Of a stretch of 64,000 nucleotides of DNA, positions 18,744 to 28,574 are shown piece after piece. The notes beneath the pieces were generated by a model. It had not been told where the DNA came from and searched no databases. It saw only the letters and a list, made by a program, of their open reading frames with translations. The DNA lies in NCBI GenBank assembly GCA_023144005.1, contig JAGLGN010000017.1:1-64000 (forward strand), in the 5' to 3' direction. Positions within the stretch are counted from its first letter, which is position 1; each line of letters begins with the position of its first letter. The position numbers were made by a program, and so were the translations under genes. The stretch comes from a bacterium. Its GTDB lineage: Bacteria > AUK180.

Positions 18744-18766
18744 TGTATTTTTAGTATGTTTTCTAT

Positions 18767-18794
18767 TGTTCTGATTCATAAATACGATAACAAT
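18767..18794. repeat. 28-bp direct repeat, copy 1
   Basis: Begins tgttctgattcataaata and ends gataacaat; pairs with 19015-19042 with a single base difference. The two copies are 248 bp apart in the same orientation. Confidence 0.8.
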
Positions 18795-19014
18795 CGTTCA
18801 CGAGTGAACGAGGTACGAAGTTTAAATGAAAACAATATCTACATCCGTAACCGGAGAATCGTTATATCGCTTGCCACATTAAATAATCCGTTAAAATAAT
18901 AGAACGCCGGAGCTATCAGCCTACGGGACGGCAGGTTGAATATTTCAACTAATACATTCAATTTAGACAAATAAGCGGGTTGAAAAATTCACCACCTCCG
19001 TCCCTGGAGAATGG

Positions 19015-19042
19015 TGTTCTGATTCATAAATAAGATAACAAT
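19015..19042. repeat. 28-bp direct repeat, copy 2
   Basis: Second copy of the 18767-18794 repeat, same orientation, one mismatch (aag instead of acg before ataacaat). Confidence 0.8.
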
Positions 19043-19129
19043 GGATTACTTAGATTTGAGCCAATTCCAACGATAAATGCAGTCTGAAGTGTGAAGTGTG
19101 AGGTGTAAAGTGGGAGTCAGGATGAAATA

Positions 19130-19168
19130 AAACTGGATCCCACGGTCACAAGTTCCCTCTGGATGACA
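19130..19168. repeat. 39-bp dispersed repeat, copy 1
   Basis: Starts aaactggatcccacggtc and ends ccctctggatgaca; recurs at 61261-61299 with a few mismatches in the middle. The ctggat...ggatgaca layout resembles the short intergenic palindromic repeats common in many bacterial genomes. Confidence 0.7.
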
Positions 19169-19410
19169 TTCTCCTCTTTCTAATTTCCTTCCCGCATCCG
19201 CTCAACGGGAGCCCGGTAGCACCGGGCGACCAACCCAAAAGAGTTTTGAACCATTTAAGCGACATTGACATTTTTAACGGCAGGAATGAATGGTGGCGAA
19301 GCCGAAAATATCCAATTGTCTGAGTGAGCGAAAGCTAACGAGTTTTGGGATTTTAATGAATGACGGCAGTGGTGAGTATCGTCGCAAAAAATGACATGAG
19401 AGCAAAGATG

Positions 19411-19465
19411 GATCAAAACTCCATTAAATAATCTTTATTGAATTGTCAATTTCACATTGACAATT
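19411..19465. repeat. Dispersed repeat ending in a perfect hairpin, copy 2
   Basis: Second copy of the 11-65 repeat. The 10-bp inverted repeat is at 19441-19450 and 19456-19465. It ends 12 bases from the stop of the C11 protease gene, the same relation to a minus-strand gene as copy 1. Confidence 0.75.
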
Positions 19466-19476
19466 CAAAGATAATA

Positions 19477-21966
19477 CTATTTGATGAGTCCGAGCTTTCT
19501 GGTGATGGGGTCGCCGTCAGCGGGAATTATTACAAGAATATAAATGCCGGATGATACCTTTTCACCCGTGGTATTGCTCATTTCCCATTGGAGAATATCG
19601 CGGTCCGCGGTGAATGAAAGCCCGGAATTGAGCTTTGCGATCTCATTGCCGGCTATTGAATACAGTATCACATCCGTGATATTTGAAGGAGCGCCAAGGC
19701 CAGATATCAATACAGCATCATCCTCGGATACCCTTGCCGGATTAGGATATACATTGATTGATTCCTCGCTGATATCCCCGGGCAGGCATTCCTTGTCAGA
19801 GATCAGCCAGTCCACGACCCTCTTGAAAAGGTCGCCTCTATTGACTGCGGACTCAACTCCCGGCAGTGGAAAGGCATTGAAGACCAGGCGATAAACTCTC
19901 GCATATGCCAGGCCTGTAACGGTTGATGAATTGTTCGAGTACATATAGCCGTGAGCGGTGGACAAGGGAAAGATCCAGTCAATATAATTATACATCCCGA
20001 GGGGGAAGTCCAATTCTGAATAGAAATTCTCGCCTATTGAAGAAGGCCATGCGCCTACCAGATTAGACGGAGCGTGATCGTTAACAAAACTGCTTACTTT
20101 CAAATACTCATTGTAGAACATAGACTTACTCGCCCGGTCATACAAATAATCCTGAGAGGAGAAGAATAAACGCCCGCCGCCGTCCAGGAATGACTCAAGG
20201 AGTGCCTCTCCTGTATCGCCAAGTATATTGAAGATATCATTTCCGGTGAACCATACCACACAATCATAACGGTCCATTTCCGTTTTCGTCGGATATCCCG
20301 AATCCGCCACACGCCATATGGCATAAGTATATTTCGCGCTATCAGCAGCGGCTGTGAAATAATCTCCCCAGTCCCCGTCATTGTCATCATTCACTATGAG
20401 TATCTGAGGACGGCCGATCACCATTTGAAAGGTATCGGTATCAGAGCCCGACGATGCGGTTATTGTCATTTCAACGGTGATATTGCGCGGGACCGGACAG
20501 TCGCCGGCGACCGAGAAGGTAAAGGGCGCGGAGTTGACCGCAGAGCCGGAAGCAGCTACATCTCCGTAAGGCACCGAATTTTCAGTAAAAGTGATATAAG
20601 GGTCGGATACCGTAAGAGTGACCGTAACGCCTTCAGCATTGCTAATACCATCATTTCCGATATCAACAAAAAGATCGATCGACTCACCGGGATCGGCATC
20701 GCCATCAGCATTACCGGCGGTATCATCAATGGTATGATTCAGATATTTCAGATCCCTTTCAAGAGGAAAGCTCTCGCCTCTGATAAAATTGTCCCAGAAA
20801 TAGTCCTTGGAAACATCCAGTTCGTCATAAAGGTATGAATAACTCGAGACATTGGTGGGATAATAGATCGCTGTCCCGTATGTATGTATCGAGGCGGTAT
20901 CGGCAAAATTATTTATAACGGCATCATCTAAAAGTGTGCGGAGCTCGGTGGCATTCGTTTTCACCGTGGCGGGCAGTGTCGAAGATTCAATATTCAGGCA
21001 GAAATCGTAGAGATCCATGTGATTGGGAAAGGATACATTATAAGAAATGCCACGCACCGTGACGATCTCGGAGTCATGCCCGTCATCCCTGGCATTCATA
21101 AGAGAAAGCGCCAGAGAATTCACGCGGGTATCGATCTGCGGGGTATAGCTCAGTCGGATAGCGGATTGCGTATCGCCCGACATACCGCCTTCGCCTGCCG
21201 CGTATGCGTCAACAACAGATGAAGCCAGAGAGTCCGAACTAAGATCACCCGTAGCGCTGACAAGGTCATTCAAGAACAGGTCATAAGTCCACCCGTCAAG
21301 CCATTCGTTCTGCTCGGAAGCGACCATGACATCAAAATAGGGTGCGCATGCGGAATTATTCTCCCACATCTGATTCAGGCATACATCAAATCCTATGATA
21401 TCCCATTTGATCCGGCCGGAATATGTATTGATCTGCGAGAAAGCGTCCTGTATCTCGCCATTGGTAAAATTAAGATAATACGGGTCCAGCGGGTCATCGG
21501 GATCCGCAGGGCCGTGTGCGTCCTGACATGCCCCTCTCGCATCCGTATCTGTTACAGCGGAAGTCCGCCATCCGTCCCCATGATCCCAGATGACCAGCAT
21601 ATAGCTGTCGGCGGGATAATTGTCATACACCCATTTTCCGAAATCTATGAGCTCATCGGGATCACCCATATTGATCTCGCCGAGGTCCATCAAAGCGGAA
21701 GCGGTATCGGGTATGCTGCCCTTTTCTACATAGAATCTCTTACATGTGGACCATTTATAGATATTTGTGTCATCATAGGCATCCATTTGCACTACAATAT
21801 TCACTTCGGTATCAGAACCGATCTGCGCCATCTCAAGAAAATCGTCAAATCCGCAATCCCGAAGAGTAGAATCATCCGAGCATATGTACACCGCAACGGT
21901 CCACTTGTCCGGATGTGCAATAATCGAAAGGATCAGGATCAGGATTACCACTAACAATTTCTTCAT
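19477..21966 (-). CDS. Secreted C11 (clostripain-family) cysteine protease with sorting domain
   Basis: Predicted exported peptidase of 829 residues that should cleave after basic residues. A signal peptide (KKLLVVILILILSIIAH) leads into the C11 domain, with catalytic His129 in VIWDHGDGW and Cys196 in IIGFDVCLNQ. A CARDB/beta-sandwich-like part follows at about 400-510 (GDADPGESIDLFVDIGNDG), then an alpha-beta domain around 515-720 resembling a type-1 glutamine-amidotransferase-like fold. The C-terminal 85 residues (INVYPNPARVS, VSSGIYIL, TRKLGLIK) look like a type A sorting domain of the type IX secretion system. That implies export across the outer membrane. It is a single-gene unit with its own promoter-like sequence. 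Confidence 0.88.
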   Translation of the reverse strand: MKKLLVVILILILSIIAHPDKWTVAVYICSDDSTLRDCGFDDFLEMAQIGSDTEVNIVVQMDAYDDTNIYKWSTCKRFYVEKGSIPDTASALMDLGEINMGDPDELIDFGKWVYDNYPADSYMLVIWDHGDGWRTSAVTDTDARGACQDAHGPADPDDPLDPYYLNFTNGEIQDAFSQINTYSGRIKWDIIGFDVCLNQMWENNSACAPYFDVMVASEQNEWLDGWTYDLFLNDLVSATGDLSSDSLASSVVDAYAAGEGGMSGDTQSAIRLSYTPQIDTRVNSLALSLMNARDDGHDSEIVTVRGISYNVSFPNHMDLYDFCLNIESSTLPATVKTNATELRTLLDDAVINNFADTASIHTYGTAIYYPTNVSSYSYLYDELDVSKDYFWDNFIRGESFPLERDLKYLNHTIDDTAGNADGDADPGESIDLFVDIGNDGISNAEGVTVTLTVSDPYITFTENSVPYGDVAASGSAVNSAPFTFSVAGDCPVPRNITVEMTITASSGSDTDTFQMVIGRPQILIVNDDNDGDWGDYFTAAADSAKYTYAIWRVADSGYPTKTEMDRYDCVVWFTGNDIFNILGDTGEALLESFLDGGGRLFFSSQDYLYDRASKSMFYNEYLKVSSFVNDHAPSNLVGAWPSSIGENFYSELDFPLGMYNYIDWIFPLSTAHGYMYSNNSSTVTGLAYARVYRLVFNAFPLPGVESAVNRGDLFKRVVDWLISDKECLPGDISEESINVYPNPARVSEDDAVLISGLGAPSNITDVILYSIAGNEIAKLNSGLSFTADRDILQWEMSNTTGEKVSSGIYILVIIPADGDPITRKLGLIK

Positions 21967-21991
21967 CTTATATTTTAATCTAAATTCTGAG

Positions 21992-22019
21992 AATAATCAA
22001 ATTTTCTTGACGAGTGTCA
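21992..22019 (-). promoter_or_regulatory. Promoter-like sequence for the C11 protease gene
   Basis: A perfect TTGACA (22014-22019, minus strand) lies 16 bases from GATTAT (21992-21997). The -35 overlaps an inverted repeat TCTTGAC-GAGT-GTCAAGA (22004-22021), which could be an operator. The leader to the ATG at 21966 is about 20 bases. Confidence 0.4.
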
Positions 22020-22025
22020 AGATAA

Positions 22026-22069
22026 TGGAGGTTGGAGGCTAGAGGTTGGAGGCTAGAGGTTGGAGGTTA
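22026..22069. repeat. Tandem GGAGGTTGGAGGCTAGAGGTT-type repeat
   Basis: About three head-to-tail units built from ggaggttggaggctaga. The reverse complement of the same text occurs at 38051-38090. Confidence 0.8.
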
Positions 22070-22125
22070 GTGCAGAAAAAAGGAGTCACATCCGTCTCGC
22101 TTTCGCTCCCCATTTCTTTATCCCC

Positions 22126-22210
22126 ACTTGTGCACTTGTCACCTGTGCTCTTGTGCTCTGCGTAGCGTGTCCCTTGTGCACTTGTCACTTGTGCTCTGCG
22201 AAGCGTGTTC
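22126..22210. repeat. Degenerate intergenic repeat, CTTGTGCACTTGTCAC...TGCGNAGCGTGT family
   Basis: Two imperfect units of about 45 bp, each running from cacttgtgcacttgtcac to ctctgcgnagcgtgt. The same family appears near 37.98, 39.00, 41.80, 42.35, 42.43 and 43.73 kb, and reversed near 61.19 and 62.75 kb. Confidence 0.75.
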
Positions 22211-22254
22211 AAAGTAAAAAGTGAAGATCCGATACCCTTTCCGTCACCCTATTT

Positions 22255-25200
22255 TTAACCGTCCAGAACATCACGAATAAGATAGAGAAACATTTCGAGG
22301 TTAAAAGGTTTTTGAATAAAATTGACATTCTCTTCAATAATTCCCTGCTTTGTTATAATGTCTTCGGTAAAACCGGACATGAATAGTACTTTAATATCCG
22401 GCCGCTTTTTTTTGATATATTCAGATATTTGTTTCCCGTTGAGACGATTAGGGAGAACCATGTCAGAAACAAGCAAATGTATATCGTCTTCATATTTCTT
22501 CTCTTGCATTTTTGCTTTCTCTCCATCTGATGCTTCGAGAACCGTATAACCATGTGATACAAGCGCCCTTGCTATTGCGCGTCTCAACATCTTCTCATCT
22601 TCAACTAAGAGGATTGTTTCTTCCCCGTCAAGGGTTTTTCCGCTATTTTTCTCTATGTTTAAATCAACCGGGAAGGCATCGCTTTGCGGAATGAAAATAT
22701 TGAATGTCGTTCCGACTTCAAGTTCGCTGTGGACAAATATCTCTCCTTTATTCTGCTTAACTATTCCATAAACCGTAGGCAATCCCAAACCTGTCCCTAT
22801 TTCCCCTTTTGTGGTAAAGAACGGATCAAATATCTTCTCCAGAATTTCATCACTGATCCCCTTCCCCGTGTCGCTTATCAGGAGATGAACATACTTTCCG
22901 GGGCTAAGATAATAATCTTTGGCGGCATCGTCCACACCGACTTCAATGTTTGAAGTCTCGATCGACAATTTGCCTCCGGCCGGCATTGCTTCCAAAGCAT
23001 TCGAAACAAGGTTCAAGAGGATCTGTTTGACCTGAGTCGGATCCATTTTTACTGCATTAAGCGCCTCTTCAAGATGTATCTCAAGGGAGATCTGCTCGCC
23101 GATGATTCGGGAGAGCATCTCTTTCATCCCAGAAACGATTGAGTTTAAATTGAGAGACCGGGGCTGAATGATCTGTTTGCGGCTGAATGCCATCAGTTGC
23201 GATGTCAACCCCCGCGCATGATCGATACCCATTCTTATTTCATCCAGATATTCATGTATCTTACTACTCTCAGATGGCTCCAGCGCACAAAGATCTCTAA
23301 ATATAAGTATAGAATTCAGGAGATTGTTGAAATCATGAACGATCCCTCCGACAAAGGTTCCGAGGGCATCCATTTTCTGCGATTGCAGGAATTGTTCCTG
23401 AAGCTTTCTTTGGGTTGTAATATCCTGAAATATGCAGAAAATATTGTCTTCCTTCGGTAAATGCTGAAGTACGGATGCTATAGCGTAAATGTTGTCATTC
23501 CCGTCAGTTCCCTCAAATGCAACACTGTCCGGATTTCCTTTACTCAGCGGACAGAATTCACAAGGCTCATCTATTCGGAAAAAATGAGAATAACACTTTT
23601 TCCCGATTGAAGGGAATCTTTCCTGAAGAAATTGGCTTTGAAATGTTATTTTATAGTTCTCATCAATAATGGCGATCCCGATCCCGGCAGAGTTTAAACT
23701 GCTGACAATATTCAGGCGGACCTGATATTCCTGAATGGCTTTCTCCTGTATTTTCTGTATTTCAGTAACATCTTTTCCTGAGCATAGAAGACTGGAATAA
23801 TTTCCCGAATTGTCTTCTATCAGCATATCCTGCCATTGGACGGCCCTGATATTGCCCTTCGCGGTAACAATTTCGTTTTCATATACCTCATTTCTATCTT
23901 TCTTTTTGTCAAAAGAATGCTTGAAAACGGCCTTGATCGAATCCTTGATATCTTTCGGAATAAAATTATCGAACCAGTTCTTCCCCAGCAGATCTTCCCT
24001 TTTTGCTTCCAGAACCTGGCATGCTGTGTCGTTGATCATGACAATTCGAGCATCCGGATCGAGTACCAGTAACATGACCTGAGCCATATTGAAATATTTT
24101 TCACTTCTCTCCTTTTCATTTCTCAAATCGCTTTGCCGCTTGATATCTTCGGAAATATCATCTACCAACGAAGCGGTTCCTGTAACATTTCCCTTTTCAT
24201 CGGTCAAGACAACATTATACCATTCACATGTGATGCGCTCTTTGTTTTTGGTAATATTAACGTTTCTGGACCGGTCGCCTCCAGTTTGAGATAATAATCT
24301 CTTGTTAATATCTTCGATCGTATCGCGGAGCTCTTCAGGAACAATGAGTTCATCTGTAAAGCATCCCAGCGCTTCGCTACGGGAAAATCCAAATATTGAT
24401 TCCGCGGCTTGATTCCATCCTGTAATTCTTTGATCAAGGGCAAATGTGATCGCGGCGAGAGGATTATTATGTAAATGACTTTTAAGCTGCTGCATAACTC
24501 TGTGCAATTCAATTTCTGCCATTTTACGATCTGTGATATCCTGAAGAGTCCCGTAAACGTTAACAATATCTCCCTTCTCATTACAATTTAGCTTTGTTTG
24601 GGCATGTATATACTTGATATCACCGTTTCTCATCACAAGACGGTATTCAAGCTCTCCGGAAGTCCTTTCTCTTCTTGATCTTTCCCGAAGTTCTAAAAGC
24701 GCGTCCTTGTCATCCGGATGGATGAATGTTAAGATCGGGTCATCGGTTTCAAGATCGATATCCTCGGGTTTGACTCCGTAGATATTGTACATTTCATTGG
24801 ACCAGGTAACTGCTGTCGAAGCTGCCGACCAGGTCCAGCTGCCGATGCGGGCGACCTTTTCGGCTTCATTCAATAGTAACCTATTTTTTTCGAGAGATTC
24901 TTCGATCTGCTTCAATACTGTTATATCCTGAATGGTTCCCGTCGATTTGAGCGCTTCTCCGTTTTCATTACATTCGATGCTACCGATCTCGTTGACAAAT
25001 TTGATCGAACCGTCCTTCAGGAGCAAACGGTAAATGATCTCATACATTTCTCCGGTTTCGATAGCTTTCTCCAAGGTCTCCTCAACGAAGCTCCGGTCCT
25101 GTGGGTGGATACTTAAGAGAAAGGTTTCGTGAACATCCTCAATTTCGTCAGGTTTGACCTCAAAGATCGCGTAAACCTCATCCGACCAGAACATTTTCCC

Positions 25201-26448
25201 CGAGGAGTGGTCAAAGGTTAATTGTCCCAGTCTGGCAATTCTTTGAGATTCTCTTAAACTATTTTCACTGTTTCGCAATTTCTCTTCTGCTATAAAGGCT
25301 TCGGTTACATCAATATCAACCCCTCTGTAGCCGAGAAATTTCCCGCCTTTGTCGAAAAATGGACTCCCATTCGTTTTCAGATAAACAATATCGCCGTTCT
25401 TGTGTAAATAACGTGTTGAAAAAGAAATGATATCTTCTCTGCTCTTGAATTTCTCCCGGAAAAATGCGACATATTCTTCTTTTACTTCAGGATGAAAGAA
25501 ATCATAAAAGTGCTTTTTACCGATGATATCCTCCGGAAGATAACCGAGGATTTGAAAAACGGTTTCATTTGAATACACATACAGCCCTTCTGGATCAGTT
25601 TCCCAAATCCATTCCTCGGCTCTCTCGGCAATCTGATGAAACCTCAGGCTGCTTTCCAACAATTGCTGCATCAATGTTTTTTGGAAAGTAACATCTATGA
25701 AGGTTTCAATAACCGATGTAGGGCGGCCGTCATTCCAACTCACCGCGGCAACAGTTATTAAATACCATTTTTGCTCTTTTTCAAAATACCTCTCCGCGGT
25801 GTAACTGTTTGGATTATCGGGATTTCTCTGGATTTCCGAACAACAAGAGGTTTTCAATTCATCAAAGGGCAGATCATCAAGTATTTGATCAGCGAGCGTT
25901 CCTTCCCTGTTTTCAAAGAATATCCGCCAGTGATCGCTTGTTCCAAGCATTTCCTCGGCGGACAACCCGGTCAACAAGACACACGCGCTATTCCAATGTG
26001 TGATACGGTGGTCTTCGTTGAGGATGAATACCGCCACAGGCATTCCTTCCAATATCTCCTTCTGATACCTTGCCAGTTCTTCCAGTTTTTGATTAATAAG
26101 CTTATTATCCCTATTAGCCTTCACAAGTTTGTCGGAGTACCTTCTTGATTTTCGCAATATCACATTCATCACGATTGTCAATACGAGCAGAGCAAGATAT
26201 CTTTCGTAATCCAATAGATGCAATCCTTGCCTGAAAACGAAAACATGACTGATGCTGTTCAGCGCCACTATATACGTTAATACATAGAAGGATTTTTGTC
26301 CATACCACAAGGCGCAGAGAACAAGAACAAAATAGTAGAAATTACTGATGAGTTCGTGGCTGTGACCCCGATAGTGAAGTATTATTGTAAGAACGGTGAT
26401 ACATACAAGTGATATCAGTATAATATTAAATCTGCTTTTGCTATTCAT
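22255..26448 (-). CDS. Multi-PAS hybrid histidine kinase
   Basis: A 1397-residue membrane sensor kinase. The first about 115 residues hold several hydrophobic segments. Seven PAS/PAC domains follow from about residue 130 to 1020, many ending in the typical DIT motif. The kinase core has the H-box [10 protein letters not shown], an N-box in [36 protein letters not shown] and the [11 protein letters not shown] motif. A C-terminal receiver ([20 protein letters not shown], phospho-Asp in LLVSDMVLP, Lys in FIQKPF) makes it hybrid. The seventh PAS has a cysteine cluster, [20 protein letters not shown]. It follows the sigma-54 regulator gene by 47 bases in the same direction, so the two are a likely pair. 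What it senses is unknown. Confidence 0.92.
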   Translation of the reverse strand: MNSKSRFNIILISLVCITVLTIILHYRGHSHELISNFYYFVLVLCALWYGQKSFYVLTYIVALNSISHVFVFRQGLHLLDYERYLALLVLTIVMNVILRKSRRYSDKLVKANRDNKLINQKLEELARYQKEILEGMPVAVFILNEDHRITHWNSACVLLTGLSAEEMLGTSDHWRIFFENREGTLADQILDDLPFDELKTSCCSEIQRNPDNPNSYTAERYFEKEQKWYLITVAAVSWNDGRPTSVIETFIDVTFQKTLMQQLLESSLRFHQIAERAEEWIWETDPEGLYVYSNETVFQILGYLPEDIIGKKHFYDFFHPEVKEEYVAFFREKFKSREDIISFSTRYLHKNGDIVYLKTNGSPFFDKGGKFLGYRGVDIDVTEAFIAEEKLRNSENSLRESQRIARLGQLTFDHSSGKMFWSDEVYAIFEVKPDEIEDVHETFLLSIHPQDRSFVEETLEKAIETGEMYEIIYRLLLKDGSIKFVNEIGSIECNENGEALKSTGTIQDITVLKQIEESLEKNRLLLNEAEKVARIGSWTWSAASTAVTWSNEMYNIYGVKPEDIDLETDDPILTFIHPDDKDALLELRERSRRERTSGELEYRLVMRNGDIKYIHAQTKLNCNEKGDIVNVYGTLQDITDRKMAEIELHRVMQQLKSHLHNNPLAAITFALDQRITGWNQAAESIFGFSRSEALGCFTDELIVPEELRDTIEDINKRLLSQTGGDRSRNVNITKNKERITCEWYNVVLTDEKGNVTGTASLVDDISEDIKRQSDLRNEKERSEKYFNMAQVMLLVLDPDARIVMINDTACQVLEAKREDLLGKNWFDNFIPKDIKDSIKAVFKHSFDKKKDRNEVYENEIVTAKGNIRAVQWQDMLIEDNSGNYSSLLCSGKDVTEIQKIQEKAIQEYQVRLNIVSSLNSAGIGIAIIDENYKITFQSQFLQERFPSIGKKCYSHFFRIDEPCEFCPLSKGNPDSVAFEGTDGNDNIYAIASVLQHLPKEDNIFCIFQDITTQRKLQEQFLQSQKMDALGTFVGGIVHDFNNLLNSILIFRDLCALEPSESSKIHEYLDEIRMGIDHARGLTSQLMAFSRKQIIQPRSLNLNSIVSGMKEMLSRIIGEQISLEIHLEEALNAVKMDPTQVKQILLNLVSNALEAMPAGGKLSIETSNIEVGVDDAAKDYYLSPGKYVHLLISDTGKGISDEILEKIFDPFFTTKGEIGTGLGLPTVYGIVKQNKGEIFVHSELEVGTTFNIFIPQSDAFPVDLNIEKNSGKTLDGEETILLVEDEKMLRRAIARALVSHGYTVLEASDGEKAKMQEKKYEDDIHLLVSDMVLPNRLNGKQISEYIKKKRPDIKVLFMSGFTEDIITKQGIIEENVNFIQKPFNLEMFLYLIRDVLDG

Positions 26449-26495
26449 GTTTCATTCCTTTGATCTTCAATCGGCATTACCGGATGTGCCCCGGT

Positions 26496-27890
26496 CTATT
26501 TCTTGTACCGGTTCGGATTTATTTCCAAAGCGTTGAGTTTATTGTAAAAGGTTTTACGATTGATCTGAGATCTTTTCGCGGCTTGAGATACATTCCCCTC
26601 ACATTTAATCAGCATATCGATAAGGAAGCTCCTTTCAAATTTATTTATTGTGTCCTGACGCCTCAGATGAAAGTTTTCGGATTCCTCCTTTGAGGGAAAG
26701 CGGTCATCTTTCACGATCTCAATAGGTAATTCGTCCACAGTGATCTCACCTGATACATTGAGAAGCACGAGAGTTTCTAAAGCGCCCTTTAATTGCCTTA
26801 CATTTCCGGGCCATGAGTATTTCATCAATCTATCCTCAGCTTTTTTTGAAAAGAATACCTTTTTTTCAAATTTGTTATTGTAAAAGGAGAGAAAGTATGC
26901 CAGTAATTCAGAAATATCTTCCCGACGGTCTTTGATGGGCGGAATTAAAATTTGAATAATCTTTAATCTATAATACAGATCCTCTTTAAACTTCTCATTT
27001 TTGATCAATGTTTCAATACATTTATTTGAAGATGATATTATCCTGACATCACTATGAATGATCTTACTTCCGCCGACACGGAGAAATTCGCCGCGGTCCA
27101 GAAATCTCAAAAGACTATTTTGAAAAGTCATTGATGCGCTATTTATCTCATCAAGATATATCGTTCCGCCTTTTGCGATCTCAAATATTCCGTACTTCCT
27201 TTTGTCTGCACCCGTGAAAGCCCCCTTTTCATAGCCGAAGAGTTCCGCGTTCAAGAGGTTTTCAGAAAACGCGGCGCAATTCAAGGGAATGAACGGCTTG
27301 TCTGATCGAATGCTTCTTTGATGAAGAAGTCTCGCAACAACTTCTTTGCCTGTCCCGGTTTCACCCTCGATCAATACAGGAGTATTGAAACCCCGCACCT
27401 TGTTTATAATGCTTTTTATATCACGGATCTCTTTAGAATTTCCAAGTAACTCCAGCACAGGTTCTCTTTTGCGCAAATATTGTATCTGACGTGTCAATTG
27501 CTGCTTATTCTGCAAGCGCTTTACACGAAAGACAAGATCATCAGAGTTGAACGGCTTGGGGATATAATCATAAAACCCCATACTTAGGGCCTTAATGCCC
27601 TTTTCGATATCTCCGTGGCCGGTAATTAAAATGAACTCCGAATTTCCGCATGTCTTCGAGCTCATTATTTCATTGTACAGATCGAAACCGTTCGAATCGG
27701 GCAGGGAGTAGTCCAGGATAACAATATTGTAATCATTGTCATCGATCATTTTACGGGCTGCCTGCGCGCAGTGGGCCAGATGGCATTCTAAGCCCAGAAG
27801 CTTCTGCAGCAGCAGAGCAAGAGCATCGCATAATTTCCTGTCATCATCAACGATCAGAACCTCGATAGAGTTATTCCGCTTTGTTATCAT
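26496..27890 (-). CDS. Sigma-54-dependent response regulator (NtrC family)
   Basis: A 464-residue activator with a receiver domain (VLIVDDDRKLCDALALLLQK, phospho-Asp in IVILDYSLP, Lys in YIPKPF), a central AAA+ domain with Walker A EGETGTGKEVV, the sigma-54-contacting GAFTGA loop in EKGAFTGADKR, Walker B GGTIYLDEI, and a C-terminal Fis-type helix-turn-helix (EGNVSQAAKRSQINRKTFYN). It needs sigma-54 RNA polymerase. Transcribed first in an operon with the hybrid kinase, and divergent from the chemosensory operon with 166 bases between the start codons, so it may regulate that operon, its own, or both. Confidence 0.93.
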   Translation of the reverse strand: MITKRNNSIEVLIVDDDRKLCDALALLLQKLLGLECHLAHCAQAARKMIDDNDYNIVILDYSLPDSNGFDLYNEIMSSKTCGNSEFILITGHGDIEKGIKALSMGFYDYIPKPFNSDDLVFRVKRLQNKQQLTRQIQYLRKREPVLELLGNSKEIRDIKSIINKVRGFNTPVLIEGETGTGKEVVARLLHQRSIRSDKPFIPLNCAAFSENLLNAELFGYEKGAFTGADKRKYGIFEIAKGGTIYLDEINSASMTFQNSLLRFLDRGEFLRVGGSKIIHSDVRIISSSNKCIETLIKNEKFKEDLYYRLKIIQILIPPIKDRREDISELLAYFLSFYNNKFEKKVFFSKKAEDRLMKYSWPGNVRQLKGALETLVLLNVSGEITVDELPIEIVKDDRFPSKEESENFHLRRQDTINKFERSFLIDMLIKCEGNVSQAAKRSQINRKTFYNKLNALEINPNRYKK

Positions 27891-28056
27891 AAAGTGATTT
27901 TACAATTTTTGGGCTACATTTTCAACTGTGCAATTTACCCGTCATTTGTATAATCCCTTACACACACCAGTATGGGCAGTGGCGGCGATTTCGCCCTTGA
28001 TATGTAGATTTACAACTTGGCATAGATATTGGAAAGAGCTATTCACAGGAGGCCAT

Positions 28057-28566
28057 ATGAGCGATATTGACAATTTCCTTGGAAGTGCGGCTAACGATAG
28101 TGTTCAAATAGTCAGCTTCAATGTAGATGAAGAGGAATACGGGATTCCCATTGAAGATATTCAAAGGGTGATCAGGTTGCCGGAGATAACACGTCTTCCA
28201 CAGACACCGGATTTTATTAAAGGCGTCATTAATCTGGAGGGTGAGGTGGTTCCCATCATAGATATGCATGAGAGATTCGGGCTCGAAAAACGGGAATACG
28301 GGACTTCCACCAGAGTCATCATAGTCAAATTAATGGAGAAAGACGTAGGAATGATAGTGGACAGTGTATCTCAGGTGCGCGTTGTAATGAACAAAGAGAT
28401 CGAAAAGGTCACCGAAGTAATCAGCGGTATCTCAAAAGAGTATATCGCGGGGATCGCCAAGATAAGTGACTCGATGGTCATTCTTCTGAAGATAGAGAAA
28501 ATCCTTACTTCAAAAGAATTTACCGTGGTATCAAAGGCCGGCAAAGGCAAAAAAACTAAGAAATAG
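28057..28566 (+). CDS. cheW: CheW adaptor
   Basis: Links the chemoreceptor to the CheA kinase. The CheW fold is recognised from [40 protein letters not shown] and [17 protein letters not shown]. The start is the ATG at 28057 with AGGAGG four bases before; an open frame extends upstream but has no CheW sequence. The encoded protein is 169 residues with a lysine-rich tail. It is the first gene of a nine-gene chemosensory operon and is nine bases from the receptor gene. Confidence 0.93.
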   Translation: MSDIDNFLGSAANDSVQIVSFNVDEEEYGIPIEDIQRVIRLPEITRLPQTPDFIKGVINLEGEVVPIIDMHERFGLEKREYGTSTRVIIVKLMEKDVGMIVDSVSQVRVVMNKEIEKVTEVISGISKEYIAGIAKISDSMVILLKIEKILTSKEFTVVSKAGKGKKTKK

Positions 28567-28574
28567 GAGTTTAT

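Larger units (their letters stand above)
18744..19410. other. Gene-free repeat-rich interval
   Basis: I find no credible gene here. The interval holds a 28-bp direct repeat (18767-18794 and 19015-19042, one mismatch), a palindrome TCGTTCAC-GA-GTGAACGA at 18794-18811, a hairpin GCCCGGT-AGC-ACCGGGC at 19211-19227, a 39-bp segment at 19130-19168 that recurs at 61261-61299 with a few mismatches, and degenerate GTGTGAAGT runs near 19085-19115. Confidence 0.7.

Noticed and set aside
18707-19476. RNA gene or tRNA in the long gap
   Set aside because: Only short hairpins and repeats are visible; no cloverleaf or known RNA pattern.
28018-28033. Sigma-54 promoter before cheW (TGGCATAGATATTGGA)
   Set aside because: The -24 GG is present but the -12 GC is GG, and the leader would be only about 12 bases. 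Attractive because of the divergent NtrC-type gene, but not strong enough to list.
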